Shown: piece after piece, positions 56,100 through 64,000 of the stretch
Position numbering within the stretch: position 1 is the stretch's first letter
Layout: every line of letters starts with the position of its first letter
Source: Odobenus rosmarus divergens
Taxonomy: Eukaryota > Chordata > Mammalia > Carnivora > Odobenidae
Direction of reading: 5' to 3'
Assembly: GCF_000321225.1 (NCBI RefSeq)
Contig: NW_004451649.1
Coordinates: forward strand, 1,169,572-1,233,571
Length of the DNA: 64,000 nt
The notes under the pieces: model-generated
What the model was told of the DNA's origin: nothing
What the model saw: only the letters and a program-made list of their open reading frames with translations
The model's database searches: none
Position numbers and translations under genes: made by a program

Positions 56100-56129
56100 A
56101 GCACTATAGATTTTTAAAAATTTACTTTT

Positions 56130-56990
56130 TAACTTACCTAAACAAAGTCTACTCTTTCTGGTTCTATGAATTTTGAGAAATGCCTTTTTGCATCTACCAC
56201 CAGTATGGAGCTACAGAATATTTCCACCAACCGACAATTCCCTCATGTTACCATTTTGTAGTCAAGCCCCACTCCCAACCCCAACACTTGGGTGACTTTT
56301 ATGTGTCTTTCATCCCTACAGTTTTATGTTTTCCACGATGTCTTACAAGCGGAATTATACAATAATTTGTGTAGTCGCCTTTTGGATCTGACTTCTTTTA
56401 CTTAGTAAAATGCACTTGGGTTTAATCATGTGGTGGAATCCATCAGTAGCTCATTCATGTTTATTGTTGAGTTTTCTGTTGTATGGATATAACACAGTTT
56501 GTTTACCCACTCCCAGTTAAGAGAGGTTGGAGTTGTTTCCAATTTTTGGTTATTACAAATAAAACTGCTATAAATATTGTGTGTAGGTTGTTTTAATACA
56601 CTGTTGATTTAATTTCAATTTCCCTAATGAATAATTATGCTGAGCCTTTTTTTTTACATTCCTATTTACACCTATGTATCTTTTATGGTAAAATATCTCT
56701 TCAATCTTTTGCCCATTTTTGAAAAACTGGGTTTTTGTTCCCTCATTGTTGAGTGAGAAAAGTCATTACATACTCTAGATATAATTCCCTCCAGATAAAT
56801 CATCTGCAAATGTTTCTCATAGTCTACGGTTTGTGTTTTCATCCTTTTAATATTGTTCACAGAAGTTTTTAATTTAATTTTGATAAAGCTCATTTTTTTT
56901 ATAAATTGTTTCTTTTATAAATCATGCTTTTTGGGGGATCATATTTTAAAAAAATCTTTGCCTAACTTAAGACTACAAAGATATTTTCTT
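56130..56990 (-). mobile_element. old L1M fragment, antisense
   Basis: GTTTTATGTTTTCCACGATG, TCATGTTTATTGTTGAGTTT, AGAGGTTGGAGTTGTTTCCA, AATTTTTGGTTATTACAAAT, AAAACTGCTATAAATATTGT, TTTGCCCATTTTTGAAAAAC and TCATCCTTTTAATATTGTTC follow a recalled antisense old L1 ('gttgtttccagtttttggctattataaataaagctgctataaac'). Non-coding. Confidence 0.7.
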
Positions 56991-57295
56991 TTTTTATTAA
57001 GTTTTTAATTTTAATTCCAGTATAGTATTTTTATATATATTATAGTTATACTTTATATATTTTTATATAATTGTAATACAAAAGTAATATACATTAGTTT
57101 TGGGTATGTTTCAGTAATATTATATATTAGTTTCAGTTTCAGTATGTTCAGTAATATTATATATTAGTTTCACAATATAGTGATTGAACAATTCTATACA
57201 TCATTACTCAGTGCTCATAATGATAAGTGCACTCATAATCCCCTTCACCTATTTTACCCAACCCCCCACCTCCCCTTTGATATGCTTTATTTTTA
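56991..57295 (-). mobile_element. carnivore L1 3' UTR, antisense
   Basis: ATTAGTTTCACAATATAGTG, ATTGAACAATTCTATACATC, AGTGCTCATAATGATAAGTG, CACTCATAATCCCCTTCACC are the reverse complement of the L1 3' UTR seen sense at 18.4 kb. It contains a 25-bp direct duplication (57111-57135 and 57148-57172). Confidence 0.8.
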
Positions 57296-57299
57296 TTTT

Positions 57300-57402
57300 T
57301 TTAAAGATTTTATTTTTTTTTATTTGAGAGAGAGAGAGAGAGAGGGAAAGTACAGAGGGAGAGTAAGAGGGAGAGCAGACCCCACTGAGCAGAGAGCCCA
57401 AT
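57300..57402 (-). mobile_element. truncated CAN-SINE, antisense
   Basis: AAAGATTTTATTTTTTTTTA tail, a GA run, and CCACTGAGCAGAGAGCCC, after which the body stops. The tRNA-like head is absent. Confidence 0.85.
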
Positions 57403-57970
57403 ATTTGTACATTCAATAAGTTCCCCTTTCAGTTTTATCAAGTTTTATATATTCTGAAACTATGTTGTAAAGTAAATGCACATTTAGGATGGTTATGTAT
57501 TCTTGGAAGATTGGTTACTTTGTCATGTAATATCACTTTTTGTCCCTATTTTTTCTTATTTCTATAGTTTACTTTGATATTAACATAGTCATTCCAGCTT
57601 TGTGTTTGCATGGTATATATTTTCCCATATTTTTACTTTTAAGCTAGCTATATGTTTAAAGTGTGTTTTCTATGGATAGCATATATGTCTTTCTTTTTAA
57701 TCCAACCTGACAACCGTTCACATTTAATATAATTGTAGATGTAGTTAGAATAAAATCTATTTGCTAGCTACTTTCTATTTTTTTATCTTTTTTTTTCTTC
57801 ACTTTTTCTCTTTTCTGCATGTCCTTGGGGGTAAATAAGCAGCTTTTATGATTTCCATTTTATCCCCATTACTGGCCTATAATTTATACCACAAAAAATG
57901 TAATAGTTCTAGTATATATAGTATCGTTAATTACATAATCTACTTTCAAAGAATTTTAAAACTATTTTCT

Positions 57971-58160
57971 TTTTTAAAAAATTTTCTTTTTTTTTTTGGC
58001 GGGGGGAGGAGTAGAGAGAGTGGGAGAGAGAGAATCTTAAGCAGGCTCCCTGCTGAGTGCAGAGCCTGATGTGGGGCTCAATCTCACAACCCTGAGATTA
58101 AGACCTGAGCCAAAATCAAGAGTCAGAAACTTAACTGACTGAGCCACCCAGGCATCCCTA
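57971..58160 (-). mobile_element. CAN-SINE, antisense, older subgroup
   Basis: The tail is reduced to oligo-T followed by GGCGGGGGGAGGAGTAG. GAATCTTAAGCAGGCTCCCT, GATGTGGGGCTCAATCTCAC, CCAAAATCAAGAGTCAG and GAGCCACCCAGGCATCCC are clear. AAAACTATTTTCT / AAAAGCATTTTCT flank it (about 57958-57970 and 58162-58174). Confidence 0.93.
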
Positions 58161-58404
58161 CAAAAGCATTTTCTAATTCCTCCCTCCTACTTTTGTGCTA
58201 TTCTTTTAGTACATTTTAATTTTGCATATGATGTAAGTAGGTCATATTGCTGTTCTTACTTTTAGACAGTTATCTCTCAGAGCAAAGAAAAGTAAAATAA
58301 ATTTTATTTGCCTTTATTTATTTCAGTTCCAGTCTTGTTTATTTTTTGTGTAGATTCAAGTTATTTTCTGGTATCACTTTTCTTCTGCTTGAAAAATTTC
58401 TTTT

Positions 58405-58599
58405 TTTTTAAAGATTTTATTTATTTATTTATTTGAGAGAGAGAATGAGACAGAGAGAGCACATGAGAGGGGGTAGGGTCAGAGGGAGGAGCAGCCTCCC
58501 CGCTGAGCAGGGAGCCTGATGTGGGACTCGATCCCAGGACTCCAGGATCATGACCTGAGCCGAGGGCAGTCGCTTAACCAACTGAGCCCCCCGGGCGCC
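58405..58599 (-). mobile_element. CAN-SINE, antisense
   Basis: AAAGATTTTATTTATTTATT tail, GGGTAGGGTCAGAGGGAGGA, GGACTCGATCCCAGGACTCC and GAGCCCCCCGGGCGCC head. TGAAAAATTTCTTTT is perfectly duplicated at 58390-58404 and 58600-58614. Confidence 0.98.
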
Positions 58600-59480
58600 T
58601 GAAAAATTTCTTTTAACATTTTTTGAAGTGTAGGACTACTGGCAATGACTTTTCTCAGTTTTGGTTTGCTTCAGAAAGCCTTTATTTCTCTTTCTCTTAT
58701 GAGAAATATTCTTGCTATGTATAGATTTTTTGTTGCTGTTGCTCAGTTTTTTCTTTAATCACTTAAAAGATGCCACATATGGTGTTCTGTCTTGCATGGT
58801 TTTGGAAGAAGTCTTCTTTAATTCTTATCTTTGTTCCTTTTTAAGTAATGTGTCATTTTCCCCCCTTGGCTGCCTTCAAGAATCTCTCCTTATCTTTGAT
58901 TTTCAGTAGTTTAAATATGGTATGCCTAGAAGTGTGAGTTTATTCATTTCTTTTTCCTGCCATTGTTCTCTGATCCTCTTAAATATATGATTTGATATTT
59001 ATTATTAATTTTGTACAATTCTTAGCTCTTGCTTCTTCACAGATTTCTTCTGTTCTGTTCCTTCTCTTCAGGTTCTGGAAGTCCAAATACATGTATGTTA
59101 GGTCATGTGACATTGCCTCACAACTCTTGGATATTCTATTTTGCATGATTTTGTGTCTTTTTTCTACACTTTTCCCCTCTGCTTCAGTCTGGGTAATTTC
59201 TACCGACCTACCATTGACCTATTCCCTAGCAGTCTTGAATCTACTAAGGAGCCTGTTGATGGCATTCCTCATTTTTACTTTATTTTTTATTTCTATTATG
59301 TCCACTGTTTCTTCTTTCCAACTTTTCCATTGGAACATTTAACTATGACATGAATATAGTTGTTTTAAATTTGCTGTCTCATATTTCCAACCTCTGTCAT
59401 ACCTGAATATGGTCCATTGATTATTTTTCCTTGGCAGTGCATTTTCTTTTTTGCTTTTTAGATTAGTTACTCTGCAACCT

Positions 59481-59884
59481 CAACTTTTTGATGGGGTCAG
59501 CAAACGTTGTGAAATTGAAATTTGTCAGCTTTATTGTTATTTTTAAGGGTGGGAGTGTTACTCTTTTCTGTTTTCTGTATCCCAAGTGAAAACCAAAACC
59601 AGGAGTGTATATCTTTAAAAAATAAGTAAAACCATCTTGGCCTTGAGGCAGAATATAGGCTACTGTGTATACATAGTGGGAGTAAGGAAGGGGAATCATA
59701 AAGGAACAGATAGCCAAACAACTATAATATGATTAATTTTATTCAAAGCATATTAGTTACATACATACCCTGTCAGACACAGTGAAAATTTAAGCAAAAT
59801 AATCAATGTGAAATCAGAGGCTTGTTGTAATTATTACTTTTACATATTATAATAGCTTATAATATAGATTAGTATTTATTTCAA
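59481..59884. other. no confident gene or repeat
   Basis: Antisense frames of 74-84 codons (59463-59721) have no domain. Possibly part of the flanking old LINE. Confidence 0.35.
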
Positions 59885-59985
59885 TATTGAGAATAAGATA
59901 GAATAAATAATTTCTCCAATGTCATCTATATAGTAACTATTGAGGCCATGATTCAGACCCATATCTGATATGCTAAAGTTCATGT
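59885..59985 (-). repeat. possible MIR fragment, antisense
   Basis: AATAATTTCTCCAATGTCAT, CTATATAGTAACTATTGAGG and CATGATTCAGACCCATATCT resemble the antisense MIR 5' half. Confidence 0.5.
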
Positions 59986-60061
59986 GCCCCCATCAAATTT
60001 TATATCCAACTGGAGGTTGGAGGCAGACTGAGAAAAAGTCTTATTAAAAATTCACTACTGG

Positions 60062-60185
60062 GGCACTTGTGATGACCACTGGGTGTTAAATGTAAGTAAT
60101 GAATCACTAAATTCTACTCCTGAAATTAATATTGCACTGTATGTTATCTGGAATTTAAATAAAAACTTGAAACAAATGAAAATAA
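60062..60185 (+). mobile_element. L1 3' UTR end fragment, sense
   Basis: GGCACTTGTGATGACCACTG, GGTGTTAAATGTAAGTAATG, AATCACTAAATTCTACTCCT and TATCTGGAATTTAAATAAAA match the terminal L1 3' UTR seen at 18.4-18.5 kb, followed by an A-rich tail. A target duplication is not clear. Confidence 0.85.
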
Positions 60186-60229
60186 AATTTAGAAAGAAAA
60201 AAATAACTTTAAACAAGAAAAAGAAAGTA

Positions 60230-61310
60230 TACTACTTGTGGTAGAGAAATATTAAGACCAGATAAGGTCTTCTGAAATAATTCAGATTAAAGATTAATTA
60301 GGGATGTGGATATATAATTAAAAGAGACAAATGAATGTTAGAATTGTATGGAAATCAAATCTACTGGACCTAGGTAGGGAGTTAAATAGAACTCAACTGG
60401 TGACTGGCAATGCTCAGGTAGATGTTTTGAACAAGGGAAGGATTTAAAGAGGCTGAAAAGGGAGGTGACAAGGTCAGTTCAAATATAATATCTTGAATTG
60501 CCAAAAGTGTACGTAAGTCCTCACATCTAGTAGACACTTAGGAAGAATTAATGTAGGAGAGGAATGAAATAGAGAAATAGGCTTGGTATATATCTATAAA
60601 AAGAAAATAATTGAACCTATGGAAGAAAATGATACTCCAGAATTATTAGGGGGCTGATAGGAATAAAAATAATGTCAAAACAAGTCTTAATAAACATCTG
60701 TATTGAGAGAATGGGAAGAGAATAGGAATGTTCAAAGGAGACAGTCAAAGAATGGGGAAGTAATCAGAAAGAAGAAATATTTTTAATAAATGTGAAAGGA
60801 GGAAAGAGATCTAAAAGAAGAAAAAGAAAGAGAAGAGAAAAAAGACGTTTATGTCAAATGCTCATGTGGTTTTGAGTGGGGGAAAGTATGTAAAAGTCTT
60901 TAGGATTTCTTGATAAAGATATTGTTAGTGAGCAGTAGTTCAGGTAATCTTGCGAGGCAGAAGCCATAAGATAGGAAAATATATTCTTATATCTGATTTT
61001 TATTAAAATATGCATTTTCAATTTATAAAAATTTATACAAGCATCCTTTAAGTCAACAGCATATATATTGCTTTGAAAAAGGTTTGCATTATGTACAAAC
61101 AGAATAATTTGAAAATTAATATGCATTGCTAAAATACATTTTATTTTTGCTTTCCCCAAATTTTAATAACATTTATGCAAAAATGGAATTTAAGATATTT
61201 TTCAGATTATATTCTCTTTTTTCTTCCTTATTATTGTTTTTCTGGAATTCATCAAAACATGGCCATGACTGTAGTGCCCATTTTTTTCATTTTTTTCTGC
61301 ACATGAGATA
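60230..61310. other. AT- and purine-rich unique sequence, no gene seen
   Basis: Purine-rich tracts at about 60790-60845 (GAAAGGAGGAAAGAGATC). A 101-codon minus-strand frame (60854-61159) has no recognisable domain. Confidence 0.4.
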
Positions 61311-61621
61311 AATATCTCTTTAAAAATTCTTAGTTCAGGTCGACTTGCTTGGCGTGTTATTTGCACGGTCCCATTTTGCTTTCTTTGTTTAGCCCGGCAC
61401 ATTGCTAATTTCAGTTGGAATATTGGCCATTCAGGATCACACTGTGTTTCAGTGTCATTTGTACCAATTCTTTTGGTGACAGGATTGTTTATACTAAATT
61501 CACTGAAAGCAGTGAAATATTCAGCAATGTCGAGCCTGAAAGAGTTAATTTTCAAGGCTGCACTGTTCCCATAGTTCCCACTGTAATTGCTGCTGATTAT
61601 TTTTATGTTGTAATGAAGCAA
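61202..61621 (-). other. longest open frame in the window (139 codons), coding status unsupported
   Basis: The minus-strand frame starts with an ATG at 61619-61621 and ends at TAA near 61202. The middle is basic (CRAKQRKQNGTVQITRQAS) and the N-terminus has no signal peptide or domain I recognise. A plus-strand frame of 69 codons overlaps it, and the block is a conserved non-coding candidate, so openness on both strands may only reflect constraint or chance. Confidence 0.15.
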
Positions 61622-61870
61622 TAATGATCAAAGCACAGGGCATTTCTTAGGGATTCATGACTGGCTGGCTTTGCCTTGGGCCATTAACCCCAGTCATTAA
61701 TTCCCCTGGAAATGCACTGTGCTTAGGTCATTATTGTTAGTAACAGAGCTGTATGAAAACCTTTGCACACACTCTGGAACAAAACTGTTGATTGTTTTCT
61801 GTACGTACAAGCTTTGTGATTGAAAAACTTAAGAGTGATGAAGTTTGGCCAAGAGAGAAAAATAAATTAT
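61320..61870. promoter_or_regulatory. candidate conserved non-coding element
   Basis: This non-repetitive block retains CpGs (CAGGTCGACTTGC, CTTGGCGTGT, GCACGGTCC, AGCCCGGCAC, AATGTCGAGCC, GTACGTAC). It clusters homeodomain-type sites (GAGTTAATTTTC, AATGAAGCAATAATGATC, GCCATTAACCCCAGTCATTA) and a HMG-box-like ATCAAAG. That is the look of a vertebrate developmental enhancer. No alignment could be made, so the call is inference. Confidence 0.4.
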
Positions 61871-63020
61871 TGTTCAGCAGAGAGGAATATCTATTTAACA
61901 TATATGTACTATGATATCATATATTTGTGTATTTATATATACACACATCTATCTAAATGCTTTATGTGAATACATGAATAAACATTATATCTTAATTTTT
62001 TATCCTTGGGCTGGATATTTAACTCTTGAATATGTTACATATCAGTTGAATTTTAAAAACCATTTCTAATTATAATTACATTATTAATTATGAAAAATAG
62101 ATACTGAGCAAATGTGCTTTTTTTCTCCTACTATATATTTGTTCCTCCTTAATACCACTGGCAGAGTGAATGTGAATAAAAATTTCTCTGAAAATTAATT
62201 TTCTATTCAGTAACAAGTCAAAAAGCCACCTTTGGTCTCTCCCAGGTACAATTCCTTAAAATAGTGACAGTGGTGGTGCTGTAATTATCACACTCAAGAT
62301 GTTTTATTTTATTTTTTTAATATTCTGGATACACATCACTAAAGTTCTCACCAAAAGAACAGGCACAATGTGAGCTATAAGGCTGCTTGGAAAAATCAAA
62401 TAGCAAAACAACTTAAACTCTGTCTTAAAGTTCAAGGACTCCACTCCTAATCAAAGAGCTATAATTGAAACTTCATTTTACTTAAGCTTCCCTAAAGGGC
62501 AACCAGGTGCCCTCAGTAAGAGCTGAGAGACAAGGAGACACCAAATGGTCAAATTGGAATCAAGCAAAACTCAAAAAATGCCGTCTTCCCTTCACTCCCT
62601 TGTAAATGAAGTTGTTTCTGTGACAGACTTCAGTCACTGTTGAAGTTTAACTTACTGAGAACAGTAATTTCCAATTTTCATTAAAGTTTAAATTTGCACT
62701 TTTAAGACTATTATAGGTAATTGTTACTTAGTTTTTATCTTTTATATTTTTCCATACTTAAAACTTAATAGTGAGGAAAATAAGCAAACAAAAAGAAGCA
62801 GGATATGCCTAAGAGAAGATTTCAGATAGTGTCCCTATGCAAATTTGCTCTAATAGAATTGGAAAAACATAACTGAAAATGTTAGGGACCATACAAATAT
62901 AAATTAAAAAAAATATAACCAGCAAAAAACAAGTTGGATAAAATGTTAACCCTAAAGACAATAGAAAGCTAGTGATTCAGTCTGTATTTCTCTTAATAGG
63001 TGCAAATCAATGAAATGTGA
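61871..63020. other. unique sequence, no gene seen
   Basis: AT-rich with short TA repeats near 61900-61950. Positions 62320-62680 are non-repetitive and may extend the conserved block. No coding signal. Confidence 0.4.
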
Positions 63021-63024
63021 GTTA

Positions 63025-63115
63025 GTGGGAAGACCTGTACTCGTTTTACAGATGAAAAAGCATGGCTCTAGTAGCTAATTTAACTTAATCAAATCACCTA
63101 CAGAGCAGCAGAACT
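63025..63115 (-). repeat. MIR fragment, antisense
   Basis: CTCGTTTTACAGATGAAAAA, GCATGGCTCTAGTAGC and AATCACCTACAGAGCAGC resemble the antisense MIR core. Confidence 0.5.
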
Positions 63116-63254
63116 AAGATTGACCTAATCAAAGGCATATTTTTCTCCCTTACTCTGTTTGGTTTTATATCAGAGAAACATTCACTATTGTGTCTTTTTA
63201 AAATACTTTCTGTAGACCAGATGACAATATCAACACAACTATTTTCAGTAAATG

Positions 63255-63600
63255 GTGAGATGGTTAATCTTATGTGTCAACTTAGCTGGGTCATGGGGCC
63301 CAGATATTTAGTAAACTATTATTCTGGTTTTTTCTATAAAGGCATTTTTTTGGGTTTTTTGTTGTTTTGTTTTGTTTTTGTTTTTTTAGATGAGGTTAAC
63401 ACTTAAATCAGTGGACATTGAGTAAAGCAGATTTCTCTCCATAGTGTGGGTGGGCCTCATCCAATCAGGTGAAGGCACTAATAGAACAAAGACAGACTTC
63501 CCTTGGAGGAAGAGAAACTTCTGCCAGCAGACTGTGTGTAGGTATACACACACATATCCTATTGGTTCTGTTTCTCTGCAGAATCTCAACTAATACACAT
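63255..63600 (+). mobile_element. MLT2-type (ERVL) LTR, internally deleted
   Basis: GATGGTTAATCTTATGTGTC, AACTTAGCTGGGTCATGGGG, CCCAGATATTTAGTAAACTA, GTGGGTGGGCCTCATCCAAT and CCTATTGGTTCTGTTTCTCT are the start, middle and end of an MLT2-like LTR in order. The GC-rich segment between TCTGCCAGCAG and the final part is missing. A (TTTTG)n-rich stretch (63357-63388) has expanded inside. No retroviral coding sequence is attached. Confidence 0.88.
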
Positions 63601-64000
63601 GGTCGGGGGGGAAATAGGAAATGGTGTGAAGAACCAAAAGTATGTGAAAAAAAAAGTACAGATGAAGAAGACATAATAGGAGTCTGAGAATATCTTTGAG
63701 TGTGGTTCCAAAGGGATCCCTACCCCTATCTTCAGAAACACATAATCAAACAAAACACCATCACAATCTCTGGGTTGAGTGTGGGGTTGATATGAAGATC
63801 TAGTGATGCTTTATTGATAATTTCTTGAACAGTGAAATACTAAACTCTTTATGTTTGATATACCTAAAATCTGCTTTCCTTTTTAAAAAATCTAGGTTAA
63901 TACATTTATGATGAACATTTAAAATACTTAGAAAATGCTTTTTCTAGAATAATTTTTCAGCAGGACATGAATGAATGAATTTGTGTGTATGGGTATATAT
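63601..64000. other. unique sequence to the window end
   Basis: A GGGGGGGAAA tract at 63604-63613. No gene or repeat recognised. Confidence 0.4.

Larger units (their letters stand above)
57430..59480 (-). mobile_element. old L1M ORF1/ORF2 region, antisense, cut by two SINEs
   Basis: Positions 57600-57780 (TTTAATCCAACCTGACAACC, TTCACATTTAATATAATTGT) and 58612-59460 (ACATTTTTTGAAGTGTAGGA, ATATTCTTGCTATGTATAG, CTCTCCTTATCTTTGATTTT, GGTATGCCTAGAAGTGTGAG, TCTGGAAGTCCAAATACATG) follow recalled antisense L1 5' sequence ('tctttgtctttgactttt...gattataatgtgtcttgg'). All frames are degraded; 116- and 70-codon plus-strand frames are shadows. Confidence 0.65.

Noticed and set aside
58992..59353. Plus-strand frames of 116 and 70 codons, hydrophobic
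   Set aside because: They overlap antisense L1M sequence; hydrophobicity comes from T-rich codons, not a membrane protein.
1..64000. A novel gene cluster or biological system
   Set aside because: No clustered coding genes, RNA genes or unusual architecture were found; repeats and simple sequence explain most structure.

Overview
The window looks like nuclear DNA from a carnivoran mammal, most likely a non-canid caniform (bear, seal or mustelid-like). It carries more than twenty tRNA-derived CAN-SINEs of the type that begins GGGGCGCCTGGGTGGCTCAG and ends in CT-rich DNA, a few AAATAA repeats and AATCTTT. It also holds 3' ends of carnivore-type L1 elements with the phrase GAGCACTGGGTGTTGTATG. 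The SINE body (GCATCGGGCTCCCTGCTCAG) fits arctoid carnivores better than canid or felid subfamilies; this is judged from memory of consensus sequences, not from a search.

I can support no protein-coding gene. Every long open frame is a repeat shadow, a microsatellite translation, or an isolated frame without gene context. The stretch is AT-rich with no CpG island, and reads as a gene desert or the inside of a very large intron. The best non-repeat candidates are CpG-retaining, TAAT-rich blocks that look like conserved non-coding elements (about 9.2-9.7 kb, 51.5-51.9 kb and 61.3-61.9 kb) and two unexplained open frames (11.1-11.35 kb plus strand, 30.9-31.2 kb minus strand).

Layout: 0-6.5 kb holds three antisense CAN-SINEs, L2 pieces around a CCTT repeat, an LTR remnant and a tiny L1 insertion. 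6.5-11.5 kb is mostly unique. 11.5-21.7 kb is repeat-dense: SINEs, old L1M pieces in both directions, and a young-looking L1 3' end flanked by target duplications. 21.7-24.04 kb is a nearly full-length Tigger1-type DNA transposon with a dead transposase on the minus strand. 24-34.5 kb mixes MIR, an L1MA-type 3' end, MER5A, a MaLR-type LTR, SINEs and a Tigger2/MER2-type element split by a SINE. 34.5-43.5 kb is largely unique with four SINEs. 43.7-46.9 kb is a decayed sense L1M containing a foreign block of about 200 bp. 47-49.3 kb is L2-like. 49.5-56 kb has MIR, a long polypurine tract, an LTR and SINEs. 56-59.5 kb is antisense L1 cut by three SINEs. 59.5-64 kb is mainly unique, ending in an MLT2-type LTR.

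Functionally the window records layered transposition: ancient MIR and L2, then L1M, ERVL/MaLR and Tigger elements, then lineage-specific L1 and CAN-SINE insertions, many with target-site duplications still readable. I found no novel genetic system. Repeat family names rest on recalled consensus features and should be confirmed with RepeatMasker.
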